Source of the DNA: JAJDXO01 sp965213765
Lineage (GTDB): Bacteria > Pseudomonadota > Alphaproteobacteria > Rhodospirillales > UBA2165
Reading direction: 5' to 3'
NCBI GenBank assembly: GCA_965213765.1
Contig: OZ243926.1
Coordinates: forward strand, 1,116,001-1,180,000
Length of the DNA stretch: 64,000 nt
Part shown: in pieces, positions 1 to 8,908 of the stretch
Position numbering within the stretch: position 1 is the stretch's first letter
Layout: the number at the start of each line of letters is the position of its first letter
Notes under the pieces: generated by a model
Seen by the model: the letters and a program-made list of their open reading frames with translations, nothing else
What the model was told of the DNA's origin: nothing
The model's database searches: none
Translations under genes and position numbers: made by a program

Positions 1-2
1 TT

Positions 3-2798
3 GTCGATGTTCCGCTCGACCGTTGGACACCCCGTGACCGGGTCGGCTTCCTGTCGGAATCCTGCGCCGGGCTGTTGCCGGGGGGGCTCGGCCCGGCGTT
101 CGTCGAGACGCTGCGGGTGGGACAGTTCCACGCCGCTAACAACCAGTTGCGGCCGCGCGCCACCTATGGAAGCTCCCGCCGGGTACTGATCGGCGACGCG
201 GCCGGGCACTATCATCCCATGACGGCAGTCGGCATGACGCTCGGATTCGGCGATGCGCTGGCGCTTGCGGAGGGCGAGGAATTTCACGACTTCACCACCG
301 AACGTTTCAGGGACACCCGGGTTCCGGAGCTCCTCGCCCTGGGGCTTTATGAGATTTTTGCCGATCACCGGGCTGAGTCGGTCGCGCTCAGGCACGCGGT
401 CTACCGGAGATGGCGAACAAGTTCCGCATACCGGGACCGAACCACACGGATCCTCGCCTGCGAGGACCGGTCCGCGACCGGGGTGGGCCTCGCATTCGGC
501 GGAACGTTCCTCCGAGCGGCGGCGCGGGAAATCTCGCTGGGCCACCGCCGGATGCCCTGGCCCAGAGCCCGCAGCATCTTTCGTGCCCTCATCGTTCGTC
601 TCTGGCGGTTCGTGCGCGGAATTCTCCAGGTGCGTGAGGCGAAAGGCGCGGGCGGGGAAAAGGGCAAGCAGGCCCACGACAGCCTCGCCCGCGCCTTTCT
701 GCACTCCATGTCTTCCGAGGTCGAAGGCTCCGGACCCGTCCGCCTGAAAGAAATCGAATCGCCCGATGCCGGGCCGGCCTTGAAGAGCGCGGCCGCGCGC
801 TTGCTAGGCCTCCAGCGCGAGGACGGCGGCTGGGAAGGCGAGATGGTCTGGTGCCCCATGCTCACCGCGCAATATGCGCTGTTACACTGGGTTATCGGCC
901 GACCGCTTGATCCCCGCCGGCGCCGGCGCGTGCTGCGCTCCTTCGAGCGAACCCGCCTCGAAGGTGGCGCATGGGGCCTGCATGAGCACTCGGAGCCGCA
1001 CCTGTTCGTCACCGCGCTCGTTTATGTCGCAGCCAGACTGCTCGGCGTCGAGCGTAACGACCCTCTTGTCGAACCGGCCCGGCAGTTCATACAGGCTGAG
1101 GGGATACTCGGTATTCCGAGCTGGGGGAAATTCTGGCTGGCGGTCCTCAACCTCTATGACTGGCGCGGGGTGAACGCGGTTCTGCCGGAACTCTGGAGCC
1201 TGCCGCGCCGGATACCGCTGCACCCGTCGAACTGGTATTGCCACACCCGGCTCATCTACATGGCGATGGCGGCGATTTACGCCCGCCGGTTCCAGACACC
1301 CGTCACGCCGGAGATCGTCTCGCTGCGGGAGGAACTGTTTCCGCAGGGCTTCGCCGGCACCGATTTCCCGGCCGCCCGCAACCGCCTGCGCGAGGCCGAC
1401 CTCTATGCGCGGCCGACCGTCTGGCTCAGGGCCGGCTACGGGTTTGCGCGGCTGTACGAGCGCTTCCATAACAAACGCCTGCGCGCAAAATGCACGGAAG
1501 CGATTATCGGGCGCATCGGGTGGGAACTGCAGACCACAAGCCACACGAGTATCTCTCCGGTCAGCGGCCTTCTCAACATTCTGGCGCTGTGGCTGCACGA
1601 CCCGGACGACGATGATTGCGCGCAGGCGCTCGCGCAGCTGGACGGCTGGATCTGGGAAGACGAGGAAGACGGCGCGCGTGTCACCGGCGCCAGAAGCGCT
1701 TCATGGGACACGGGGTTCGCGCTGCAGGCGCTGGCGGCGCTGCCCGATCCCGCCGGCGGGATCGGAGAGGCCCTTCGGCGCGGGTCCGGCTTCCTGCTCG
1801 GGCAACGGATCGACAGGAGCTTCGAAGGGTTTCGCGAGGCCTATCGGAACGACCCGAAGGGCGGCTGGTGCTTCGCCGGCGGATGGCATGGCTGGCCGGT
1901 GAGCGACTGCACGGCGGAGGCGGTGCTCGGAATTGTCGCAGCCGGCGGAACGGATAGGGCGGCACTCGGCGATGCGGCCGCCTTCATGTTGCGCGCCCAA
2001 AACCGCGACGGCGGCTTCGGCAGCTATGAGGCGCGCCGCCCGGCTTTCGGTCTGGAGTGGCTCAATCCGGCCGAGATGTTCGGCGACTCGATGACGGAGC
2101 ATTCCTTCGTGGAATGCACCGCATCCTGCCTCGCGGCGCTTGCCGCATGCAGGGAACGCGTTCCCGGAATCGCGGACGGGGCGGCGGCGGACGCCGTCTA
2201 CCGGGCCGAATCCTGGCTGCGCCGGACCCAGGGAGTCGACGGCTCGTGGCGCGGCGTCTGGGGCGTCCAGTTCATCTACGGCACGCTGTTCGGCATCAGG
2301 GGACTGCTGGCCGCCGGGGCACGCCCCGGCGATCCGGCGCTGCGTTCGGCCTGCCGCTGGCTGCTGGAGCGCCAGCGAGAAGACGGGGGATGGGGCGAGC
2401 ACCACAGCGGCTGCCTGACCGGCCGCTATGTGCCGCATGAAGAAAGCCAGATCATCCAGACCGCCTGGGCCCTGATCGCGGTCCTTGAGGCGGGCGACTC
2501 GGACTGGGCCGCGATTTCCCGGGGCGCCCGGTTCCTGCTCGACGCGCAGGACGCCGAAGGGGGATGGCCCAAACAGGACATGGCGGGCGTGTTCTTCCGG
2601 ACGGCGCTCCTGGATTACGTGCTCTACCGGCAGTATTTCCCGCTGCACGCGCTCGGCCTCTACGAGCGCCGCCGGCGGAGCCGATTGGCCCTCGCCGGCC
2701 CCCGCCGGCGCGTCGGCCCCGCCCCTGCCGGAAGCGGTGTCCGCCCGTTCCCCGTCCTGAGCGCCGGGGCCCGGCGGTCCGGGGAAAGTTCCCCTTGA
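3..2798 (+). CDS. Squalene epoxidase-oxidosqualene cyclase fusion (5' partial)
   Basis: The reading frame is open from the first bases of the window, so the N-terminus lies upstream. The first part is the C-terminal region of an FAD-dependent squalene monooxygenase, with the GDA...HPMTAVGMT flavin-binding segment near 201-245. The remainder is a complete triterpene cyclase with several QW-type repeats (QREDGGWEGE, QNRDGGFGSY, QREDGGWGEH). It carries DCTAE, with its Asp codon at 1905-1907; this is the catalytic motif of oxidosqualene cyclases, whereas squalene-hopene cyclases have DxDD. WGKFWLAVLN and GSWRGVWGVQFIYGT also resemble lanosterol/cycloartenol synthases. The inferred function is epoxidation of squalene and cyclisation of the epoxide to a sterol-type product by one polypeptide at the inner membrane. 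The C-terminal ~40 residues are low-complexity and Arg/Pro-rich. The exact product cannot be told from sequence. Confidence 0.85.
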   Translation, partial: VDVPLDRWTPRDRVGFLSESCAGLLPGGLGPAFVETLRVGQFHAANNQLRPRATYGSSRRVLIGDAAGHYHPMTAVGMTLGFGDALALAEGEEFHDFTTERFRDTRVPELLALGLYEIFADHRAESVALRHAVYRRWRTSSAYRDRTTRILACEDRSATGVGLAFGGTFLRAAAREISLGHRRMPWPRARSIFRALIVRLWRFVRGILQVREAKGAGGEKGKQAHDSLARAFLHSMSSEVEGSGPVRLKEIESPDAGPALKSAAARLLGLQREDGGWEGEMVWCPMLTAQYALLHWVIGRPLDPRRRRRVLRSFERTRLEGGAWGLHEHSEPHLFVTALVYVAARLLGVERNDPLVEPARQFIQAEGILGIPSWGKFWLAVLNLYDWRGVNAVLPELWSLPRRIPLHPSNWYCHTRLIYMAMAAIYARRFQTPVTPEIVSLREELFPQGFAGTDFPAARNRLREADLYARPTVWLRAGYGFARLYERFHNKRLRAKCTEAIIGRIGWELQTTSHTSISPVSGLLNILALWLHDPDDDDCAQALAQLDGWIWEDEEDGARVTGARSASWDTGFALQALAALPDPAGGIGEALRRGSGFLLGQRIDRSFEGFREAYRNDPKGGWCFAGGWHGWPVSDCTAEAVLGIVAAGGTDRAALGDAAAFMLRAQNRDGGFGSYEARRPAFGLEWLNPAEMFGDSMTEHSFVECTASCLAALAACRERVPGIADGAAADAVYRAESWLRRTQGVDGSWRGVWGVQFIYGTLFGIRGLLAAGARPGDPALRSACRWLLERQREDGGWGEHHSGCLTGRYVPHEESQIIQTAWALIAVLEAGDSDWAAISRGARFLLDAQDAEGGWPKQDMAGVFFRTALLDYVLYRQYFPLHALGLYERRRRSRLALAGPRRRVGPAPAGSGVRPFPVLSAGARRSGESSP

Positions 2799-2998
2799 AT
2801 TCGGCTCCGGACATTAGATACGTTCAACCGCAAGGACATGGGCACGCCTCCCCGACATGGAGTGGTTTCAGCGCCGTCCGCATACCGTAGGGGGCGGCTC
2901 CAGGTCCAGGATCAGACAACCGCCTGATCCAGGAAAATCTTGCACGGCCGCGGCGTTTTGCAATAGGTTCTTGATTGTTCTTGCCCGCGCCAAATCGA

Positions 2999-3835
2999 AT
3001 GGAGAAGGTCATAACTCAGAAACATCGGGGACGTCGCTCCCTCGCCATGCTGACGCTGTTTGCCGCTTGCATGAATTGCCTGGTGGCGGGCCAGCCCGCG
3101 GTTGCCCAGGACCCCAGCCCCGAGGCGCGTGGCCTGGAGATTGCGCGTGAGGCCCGCAAGCGTGGAGAAGGTTATGGCAACGTTGTGTCCCAACTCACAA
3201 TGATATTGCGAACCGCCAAGGGGCAGGAAAGCAAGCGCCAGATGCGCCTCAAGACCTTGGAAGTCGCCAATGCCGGCGACAAGACGCTGTTCGTTTTCAA
3301 TCAGCCTCGCGACGTCAGCGGCACGGCGTTCCTCGTCCACGCCCATCGTGACAAGCCGGATGATCTCTGGATATTTCTGCCTGCGCTGAATCGGGTGAAG
3401 CGCATCAGTTCGGCCAACCAGTCGGGCTCGTTCATGGGCAGCGAGTTCGCCTACGAAGACATAACCACCCAAGAGATCGAGAAGTTCACGCACAAATATC
3501 TTCGCGACGAGCCGTGCGGTGATCTAACCTGTACGGTCACCGAGCGCACCCCGCGGGGCGAGGATTCAGGCTACAGCCGGCAATTGGTCTGGCACGATAA
3601 GAAGGAGTATCGCTCCTGGCGCGTCGAATACTACGACCGCCGGAACGAGCTCCTAAAGACCCTGACGGTGGCGGACTATGAGCTTCACCTGGACCGGTAC
3701 TGGTACGCCGGGAAACAAACGATGGTAAATCACCTCACCGGGAAGAGCACCGTGCTGAGAGCGTCGGAAGTGCAACTTCAGGCAGACCTCAATGAGCGCG
3801 ACTTCACCCGAACCGGGTTGCGGCGCGCACGCTGA
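2999..3835 (+). CDS. Periplasmic outer-membrane lipoprotein-sorting (LolA-like) protein
   Basis: About 278 residues from the ATG at 2999; an upstream start at 2975 is possible but lengthens the signal peptide. The N-terminus is basic, then hydrophobic (LAMLTLFAACMNCLVAG), and ends in a likely AQD cleavage site. The mature protein has the LolA-like fold signature of the COG2834 'outer membrane lipoprotein-sorting' family: DDLWIFLPALNRVKRISS followed by GSFMGSEFAYED. These proteins usually act with an RND/MMPL lipid exporter and shuttle a hydrophobic ligand across the periplasm. No RND gene is in the window. The stop overlaps the next start by one base (TGATG), which suggests translational coupling. 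A link to the upstream sterol gene is inferred from position only. Confidence 0.75.
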   Translation: MEKVITQKHRGRRSLAMLTLFAACMNCLVAGQPAVAQDPSPEARGLEIAREARKRGEGYGNVVSQLTMILRTAKGQESKRQMRLKTLEVANAGDKTLFVFNQPRDVSGTAFLVHAHRDKPDDLWIFLPALNRVKRISSANQSGSFMGSEFAYEDITTQEIEKFTHKYLRDEPCGDLTCTVTERTPRGEDSGYSRQLVWHDKKEYRSWRVEYYDRRNELLKTLTVADYELHLDRYWYAGKQTMVNHLTGKSTVLRASEVQLQADLNERDFTRTGLRRAR

Positions 3836-5106
3836 TGGCTCGTCGGCCGGTGCTGCGCTGGGCAAAACAACTGGCTGCGGCCGGCATCGCGGCGCTGGGC
3901 ATCACGACACTGGGCATCACGACCGGCGCATCGGGTGATTCGCTGATCGATGTCCATGAGTTTTCCGGAAGCGTGAGCGTGGAGAATCGCTGGTTTCCAA
4001 AGACAGCCGCCAATCCCGAGCAGAAGGACTTCGGCGTCAGCCTCATTGCCGCGCCGGAGTTGTACCTGGAGAGCGCCGACGGAACCAGCCTCACATTAGA
4101 GGGCTTCTATCGATACGACAGCAGCGACTCGGAACGCAGCCACGGCGATCTGCGCAAGGCATATCTCCTGTTTGTCGGTCAGATTGAAGATCAGGAGTGG
4201 GAACTGCGCCTTGGCGTTGATCACGTCTTCTGGGGGGTGGCCGAATCGCGCCATCTCGTCGACATCGTCAACCAAACCGACCTCGTCGAGAATCCAAATG
4301 AAGAAGTCAAGCTCGGCCAGCCCATGGCGCACCTGACCCTGTCCGGTGAATGGGGTGCGGCCGAACTGTTCGCCCTTCCCTATCACCGCCCCCGCACCTT
4401 TCCGGGACGTCATGGCCGGCTGCGCAGTGCGTTTGTCGTCGATAACGACCGGGTGATGTACGAAAGCGGTGCGGAGGAATGGCATTTTGACGTTGCAGCC
4501 CGCTACAGTCACAGCGTAGGCCTGTTCGATGTCGGTCTGAGCGTTTTCGATGGCACCAGCCGCGAGCCCAGCTTGCAGCCTCTTTGCGACCCGAGCGCCT
4601 GCGCCTTGGTCCCGTTCTATGAGCAGATACGCCAATTTGGGCTGGACGCCCAGATGACCTACGAGGCTTGGTTGTTGAAACTCGAAGCCATTCGCCGCAT
4701 GGGCGCACGGAACGTTCTCGGGCAGGAAGAGGATTTCACCGCCTTTGTGGCGGGCGGGGAGTACACGATCTATTCAGTTTTTGATACGGACATCGATCTG
4801 GGTCTACTGGCTGAATGGAATCGTGACGATCGGCGCATGAGGGCGACCAACATATTTCAAAACGATGTGTTTGTCGCCGCGCGGCTTGCGTTCAACGATT
4901 TCGCGAGTACCGATCTTCTTGTCGGCGTTTTGGAGGACGTCGATAGGGGTTCACGCAGCTTCAACGCCCAGTTCAACCGCCGTCTTAGCGATTCGTTGAC
5001 GCTCAACTTCGAGGGGACGTTTTTTCAGAACGTCGCCGCGGAGGATGCCACCTACCCCACCCGCCGTGACAGCTTCGTCAATATAGCCCTGACCTACAGT
5101 TTTTAG
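3835..5106 (+). CDS. Outer-membrane beta-barrel protein
   Basis: 423 residues with a signal peptide (RWAKQLAAAGIAALGITTLG...ASG), alternating amphipathic strands and a C-terminal aromatic residue (NIALTYSF), typical of BAM-inserted barrels. The start ATG overlaps the stop of the LolA-like gene. Pairs of a LolA-like carrier and a barrel of this kind commonly accompany RND lipid exporters, so it is plausibly the outer-membrane exit or acceptor for a lipid. No substrate can be assigned. Alternatively it could be a general porin, although its length and its pairing favour the export role. Confidence 0.7.
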   Translation: MARRPVLRWAKQLAAAGIAALGITTLGITTGASGDSLIDVHEFSGSVSVENRWFPKTAANPEQKDFGVSLIAAPELYLESADGTSLTLEGFYRYDSSDSERSHGDLRKAYLLFVGQIEDQEWELRLGVDHVFWGVAESRHLVDIVNQTDLVENPNEEVKLGQPMAHLTLSGEWGAAELFALPYHRPRTFPGRHGRLRSAFVVDNDRVMYESGAEEWHFDVAARYSHSVGLFDVGLSVFDGTSREPSLQPLCDPSACALVPFYEQIRQFGLDAQMTYEAWLLKLEAIRRMGARNVLGQEEDFTAFVAGGEYTIYSVFDTDIDLGLLAEWNRDDRRMRATNIFQNDVFVAARLAFNDFASTDLLVGVLEDVDRGSRSFNAQFNRRLSDSLTLNFEGTFFQNVAAEDATYPTRRDSFVNIALTYSF

Positions 5107-5672
5107 AACGCCGGTTCCCGCGGGGCGCACGGGACAGGGCCAATAACCGCAAGCGGTCCACCCGATAAAACCGGAGCGTTTGCCGCCATTGCCGCCGGCA
5201 GCGCCGGAAGCGGAAAAGTTCCCGTTCCCGCAGCCGTCGGGATCGTCGGCGGTCTTCGTGAACCGCGGATGGCCTGCGTGATCGGAGACCAAATGGCCGG
5301 CGCCAAGCTCACCTTGCACCGGGCGCCGGACGGACGACAGACCTGCCCTGCACCATGGCGTGCATCCCCTTGACATACGTTTCGGACGCCGACATGTTTT
5401 TCAGCCACGTAACCGAACTTTGCAGGCGACACGGTCCGGACCGGCGGCAATCTCCCCGTCATGCGGGTATTAATTCCGCATGCGTGGACCTTGACTTGCC
5501 GGAGAGCGACGATGACGACACTACTTGGGGGCCGTGGCGTCGATACCGTTTCATAAATGTGATCGTAATCATTTTAATGATCTGATCGCGGCGGAAACCG
5601 CAAAATGAAGTCGCGATCGTGATACCGGGCCCGCGTTTGGGCCCGCCAAGTTGTACATAAGAGGAGATTTCC
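5107..5672. other. Intergenic region without a convincing gene
   Basis: The short open frame at 5355-5585 lacks a ribosome-binding site and any family resemblance. A GC-rich 7-bp stem (5626-5632 with 5639-5645) lies in the leader of the next gene, and the stretch 5550-5585 is AT-rich and could hold its promoter. The start at 5673 has a good AAGAGGAG site. Confidence 0.5.
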
Positions 5673-6419
5673 ATGCGCGTGGACTCAATCATTCGCCGGA
5701 TATCATGTCTTGCCGTTGCCGGCGCGATAGCCGCCGGGTTCGGCGGCGCGGCCGCCGCCGAAGGGCTTTATGCCGGTCTCGGAGGCGGTTTCGTCTTCCC
5801 GGAAGACTCCGAAATCAACGGACAGGCGACCGCGGCCTTTCCGGTCCCGGTGGACGCCACCGCGAAGTCCGACCGGGGAATCGCCTTCTCCGGGGCGGTG
5901 GGCTACCGGTTTGCCGAAGGACTGCGCGTCGAAGGCGAGCTAAGCTACCGCAAGTACGATTTCAAGACGATTACCGTAAGGGAGCCGGGCGGCCTCGCCG
6001 CCATCCTTGGGCCTCTGCAGTCGAACCCGGTTGCCCTGAATACGTTGAGGAGAACGCACGAGTTGGAAGGTGATCTTCGATCGATCACGCTGATGGCCAA
6101 CCTCTACTATGATTTCGATCTGGGCCTCGATTTTAGACCTTATGCCGGCGGGGGCATCGGGTTGAGCCGCGTTTCCGCGGGGGGGGTCGTTTCCGGCAAC
6201 AAGACCGTCGATGACGACGATACCGTAATGGCCTACCAGTTCGGTGCCGGCCTGGGTTACAAGGTTGGCGGCTCGGATGATCGCCCCGTCATATTCAGCC
6301 TGGACTTTCGGCACTTCGCTACCGCGGACCCGACGTTCAAGGGGGCACTGACGGGAACGCCATTCGACGCGGAGATCGCCGGAAACTATGTGGGTATCGG
6401 CCTCAGGTTCGGGCTCTGA
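5673..6419 (+). CDS. Outer-membrane beta-barrel protein (OmpA/OmpW-like)
   Basis: 248 residues. A clear signal peptide ends in AAAAEG; the mature part starts LYAGLGGGFVFPED and ends GNYVGIGLRFGL, the pattern of small 8-10 strand surface barrels. Internal segments such as RPYAGGGIGLSRVSAGG and YQFGAGLGYKVGG are typical transmembrane strands. An AAGAGGAG ribosome-binding site precedes the ATG. No enzymatic motif is seen. It is likely a monocistronic structural or adhesin-like protein, followed by a hairpin at 6483-6503. Confidence 0.7.
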   Translation: MRVDSIIRRISCLAVAGAIAAGFGGAAAAEGLYAGLGGGFVFPEDSEINGQATAAFPVPVDATAKSDRGIAFSGAVGYRFAEGLRVEGELSYRKYDFKTITVREPGGLAAILGPLQSNPVALNTLRRTHELEGDLRSITLMANLYYDFDLGLDFRPYAGGGIGLSRVSAGGVVSGNKTVDDDDTVMAYQFGAGLGYKVGGSDDRPVIFSLDFRHFATADPTFKGALTGTPFDAEIAGNYVGIGLRFGL

Positions 6420-6482
6420 ACCGTCCCCGTTCCGGGAGCCCCGTTTTCGGTCCATACGATGAACGCATTACCCCTGGCCCCT

Positions 6483-6503
6483 ATTTGCCCCAATAGGGCA
6501 AAT
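6483..6503. terminator. Hairpin downstream of the barrel gene
   Basis: Perfect 8-bp inverted repeat ATTTGCCC / GGGCAAAT with a 5-base loop, 64 bases after the stop of the barrel gene. It has no clear T-run, so it may be a weak terminator or an RNA-stabilising structure. Confidence 0.4.
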
Positions 6504-7021
6504 CAAACCTGATCCGTCGCTTACTATTCGGCGCGACGCCATAAAGCACCATCGAACTTGGAGCAGCCAGGGCTGCGGGCGTCTTCTTGTGAGATGTCAC
6601 TCGCATCGTGCGGGCCGCACCATGGGGCACCGGTTCGCGCGATCCGGAAAACCCCCATCCGGCACCCGGCGGTGATCGACCGGTTTGCGCCCGTTCGGTT
6701 GCCGAGCCGCATGGATGAAAGGTTCGAAAAACGCCCGCCGCGCATCCGGCATCAGGTTCCGAGCCAAGACGGCCTCCCTTCCGAAAGCTATCTTGAATCA
6801 CTCAACGATCTCGCCGGAAACCCCCTTTGTCAACACGGCCTAGGTCCATTATGGTACGATAAGTCCTATTGAGGCTGAGGATTTGAGTATGTCTGGACTT
6901 GATCTGTTTCCCGAGGAGGATTCTCCAGATTTTTTCCTGACTATAGTGAGTAGGCCGACTCGGAAACAGAGAACCGGATCGAGGCTTTGGTTGGGTTGCT
7001 GCCGGTTAGGAATCTGTCGCA
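6504..7021. other. Intergenic region; a 47-codon frame of unknown status
   Basis: A small open frame starts at the ATG at 6889 (MSGLDLFPEEDSPDFF...) and runs into the next gene out of frame. It resembles nothing I recognise and may be a gene remnant. The rest shows no coding signal. The promoter of the RsbW-like gene at 7022 presumably lies here. Confidence 0.35.
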
Positions 7022-7450
7022 ATGAAGATATCGCTGAACAACGACCTTGGTGAGCTTCGCACGGCGGCGGCGGAAATCGACGCGTTTTGCGCATCCCACG
7101 ACATGCCCGACGCCATCGCCTATGCCGTCAACCTCGCCGTCGATGAATTGCTGACCAACACGATCAGCTACGGCTACGACGACGACGAAGTGCATGGCCT
7201 CGACCTCGCCCTTCGCATGGACGGAGACGTCATCGTCATCGAGATCACCGACGATGCCAGGCCATTCGATCCCTCCGAGACCACGACGCCGGATACCGAC
7301 GCCGGCATTGACGAGCGATCCATCGGCGGCTTGGGTATTTTTCTGGTGCACGAGCTGATGGACGAGGTTCAGTACCGCCGGATTGACGAACGGAACATCG
7401 TCACTCTCCGGAAACGGGCCAACGCCGACGACCGAAGTGTTCTCGCGTAA
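7022..7450 (+). CDS. RsbW/SpoIIAB-like anti-sigma serine kinase (HATPase_c_2)
   Basis: 142 residues, the usual length of stand-alone anti-sigma kinases. The N-box is present (NLAVDELLTNTISYGY), followed by a G1-like ITDDARPFDPSE and a G2-like SIGGLGIFLVHELMD. Such proteins bind ATP, phosphorylate a STAS-domain antagonist on Ser and/or hold a sigma factor. STAS partners (17220 and 19789) and a PP2C phosphatase (8908) are encoded nearby. A near-identical but frameshifted remnant of such a gene lies at 20352-20445. No sigma factor gene is in the window. Confidence 0.85.
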   Translation: MKISLNNDLGELRTAAAEIDAFCASHDMPDAIAYAVNLAVDELLTNTISYGYDDDEVHGLDLALRMDGDVIVIEITDDARPFDPSETTTPDTDAGIDERSIGGLGIFLVHELMDEVQYRRIDERNIVTLRKRANADDRSVLA

Positions 7451-7462
7451 GGCCGGACAGTC

Positions 7463-7540
7463 GGCGAGGTCCGCCGGCACCTTGGGGTATCGGAACAGAG
7501 GTACTATCGCCGGCGTCGGAAGTATGGCGGCCCGAGACTA
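7463..7540 (+). pseudogene. IS3-family OrfA remnant
   Basis: Translation in frame gives GEVRRHLGVSEQRYYRRRRKYGG, the characteristic helix-turn-helix segment of IS3-family OrfA (compare LGVSEQTYYRWRKEYGG). Only about 26 codons remain. The piece is cut by the IS630 insertion at 7541, and nothing of the IS3 element is visible on the far side. Confidence 0.65.
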
Positions 7541-8600
7541 GAGCATCGGGCGAGAAAGTTGAATCGATTTGATTATGGGGATTCCCTTTAGCTTTCGGTG
7601 ATGATTCCATGGGGTGTAGGAGGTGCCCTATGGGAAAAGCCATATCGAACGATCTTCGTCTTCGGATGATACGAGGCATTGCGGCGGGCAAGTCGCGCCG
7701 TGAAGTTGCGGCTCAGTTTGAGGTCGCGCCTTCGACGGCGGTGCGCATTCACGCCCGCTATGCGGCCACCGGTTCGGTGGACCCCGCCCGGCAGGGCCGG
7801 CCCAGCGGGTCGGGCAAGCTAGGATGCCACCGCGATGTCCTGATTGCGCAGGTAAAGGCCGAGCCGGATATCACCATGGCGGACCTCGCTGCCTGGTTGA
7901 AGGCGGAACATGGCGTTACGGCTGATCCGTCGAACCTGTCCAAGCTTTTGTGCAAGGCAGGGTTTAGCTATAAAAAAAACGCTGCTGGCCGCGGAGAAAG
8001 AACGCTCTGACGTCAGGGCCGCGCGCCGCACCTGGATCAAACTCCGTCAGCCCTTCATGCGCCGCCAGCCGGGGAGGCTCGTCTTTGTCGACGAGACCAG
8101 CGTGAAGACCAACATGACGCCCTTGCGCGGGCGCAGCCCTCGGGGAGAACGGCTCGTGGCCAATGCCCCCTTCGGCAAATGGCACACCCAAACCTTCATC
8201 GCCGGCCTGCGCTGCGATGGACTTGTCGCTCCCTGGATTGTCGACGGGGCCATGGACGGACCGGCCTTCGATGCCTATGTGCGCACCCAACTAGCGCCAC
8301 GCTTGAGACAGGGCGACGTGGTGATCCTCGACAATCTCAATGTCCATAAAAGCCCGCGGGCGGCAAAAGCCCTCGCCGAGCAGGGCGCCTGGTTCCTGTT
8401 CCTGCCCAAGTACTCGCCCGATCTCAACCCCATCGAGCAGGCCTTCGCCAAGCTCAAGACACGGCTGCGAAAAGCCAATGCAAGAACCTATGACACCCTC
8501 TGGCGCGCCGTCGGCGACATCTGCGAACTCTTCGACCCAAACGAATGCTGGAACTACCTCAAAGACACTGGCTATGTTGCAGATTAAACGCCCGGCGCTC
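7541..8600 (+). mobile_element. IS630-family insertion sequence
   Basis: About 1060 bp. The ends are imperfect inverted repeats: GAGCATCGGGCG at the left and the complement of GAGCGCCGGGCG at the right (10 of 12 match). TA dinucleotides lie immediately outside (7539-7540 and 8601-8602), the target duplication expected for IS630/Tc1-mariner elements. The element carries one transposase gene in two frames. Confidence 0.85.
7630..8587 (+). CDS. IS630 transposase, two frames joined at an A8 run
   Basis: The first frame starts at the ATG at 7630 after an AGGAGG site. It encodes the helix-turn-helix half (LRLRMIRGIAAGKSRREVAAQF) and closes at 8010. The second frame (to 8587) encodes the DDE half, with FVDETSVKTNM, VVILDNLNVHKS and DLNPIEQAFAKLK. 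The frames meet at eight A residues (7972-7979). The required change is +1 (or -2), so transcriptional slippage or programmed frameshifting is possible; a simple inactivating indel is the alternative. Overlapping two-frame organisation is common in this family. Confidence 0.8.
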
Positions 8601-8709
8601 TAGTCCCAACGGCATCTAGACACGCTCTAGGGTCCGGACCCGATTGAGCCACCATACGATTGTGGCGGCGATGAAGACGGCGGACTGAATACCGGAGCCG
8701 GGTGAAGGT

Positions 8710-8853
8710 GGAATTTCCATATCACCCTCACCCCGACCCCTCCCTCAGGGAGGGAGAGGGAGTAGTCGCCGTTTCCGCATCGTGTCCCCTCGCCCCCTTC
8801 AGGGGGAGAGGGTTAGGGTGAGGGGGCGCAAAAAGGAAATTCCCCCAATTGAG
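8710..8853. repeat. REP-like double palindrome
   Basis: Two C/G-rich imperfect palindromes (about 8723-8760 and 8785-8825) of the CCCTCACCC...CCCTCAGGGAGGG kind are arranged as an inverted pair, bounded by GGAATTTCC and its complement GGAAATTCC. This is the look of dispersed intergenic REP elements in alphaproteobacteria. Confidence 0.6.
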
Positions 8854-8864
8854 TCCAAACCCTG

Positions 8865-8908
8865 GAGCAGTTTCCGGCCAAATTGAATCATTTGGCCGGA
8901 AACCGCTC
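8865..8908. repeat. Long hairpin abutting the phosphatase stop codon
   Basis: An 18-bp stem (8865-8882 with 8891-8908, one mismatch) around the loop TTGAATCA; the arm contains GTTTCCGGCCAAA. It ends on the stop codon of the phosphatase gene. It resembles a mobile palindrome of the REP/RUP type; without a T-run it is a doubtful terminator. Confidence 0.6.

Noticed and set aside
1701..2648. 315-codon minus-strand frame over the cyclase
   Set aside because: Shadow of the oxidosqualene cyclase, whose QW and DCTAE motifs lie on the plus strand.
5355..5585. Possible small gene before the barrel protein
   Set aside because: No ribosome-binding site, no family resemblance and unusual composition; more likely leader and promoter DNA.
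8710..8853. CRISPR or regulatory array
   Set aside because: Only two diverged palindromes without spacers; better explained as REP-type elements.
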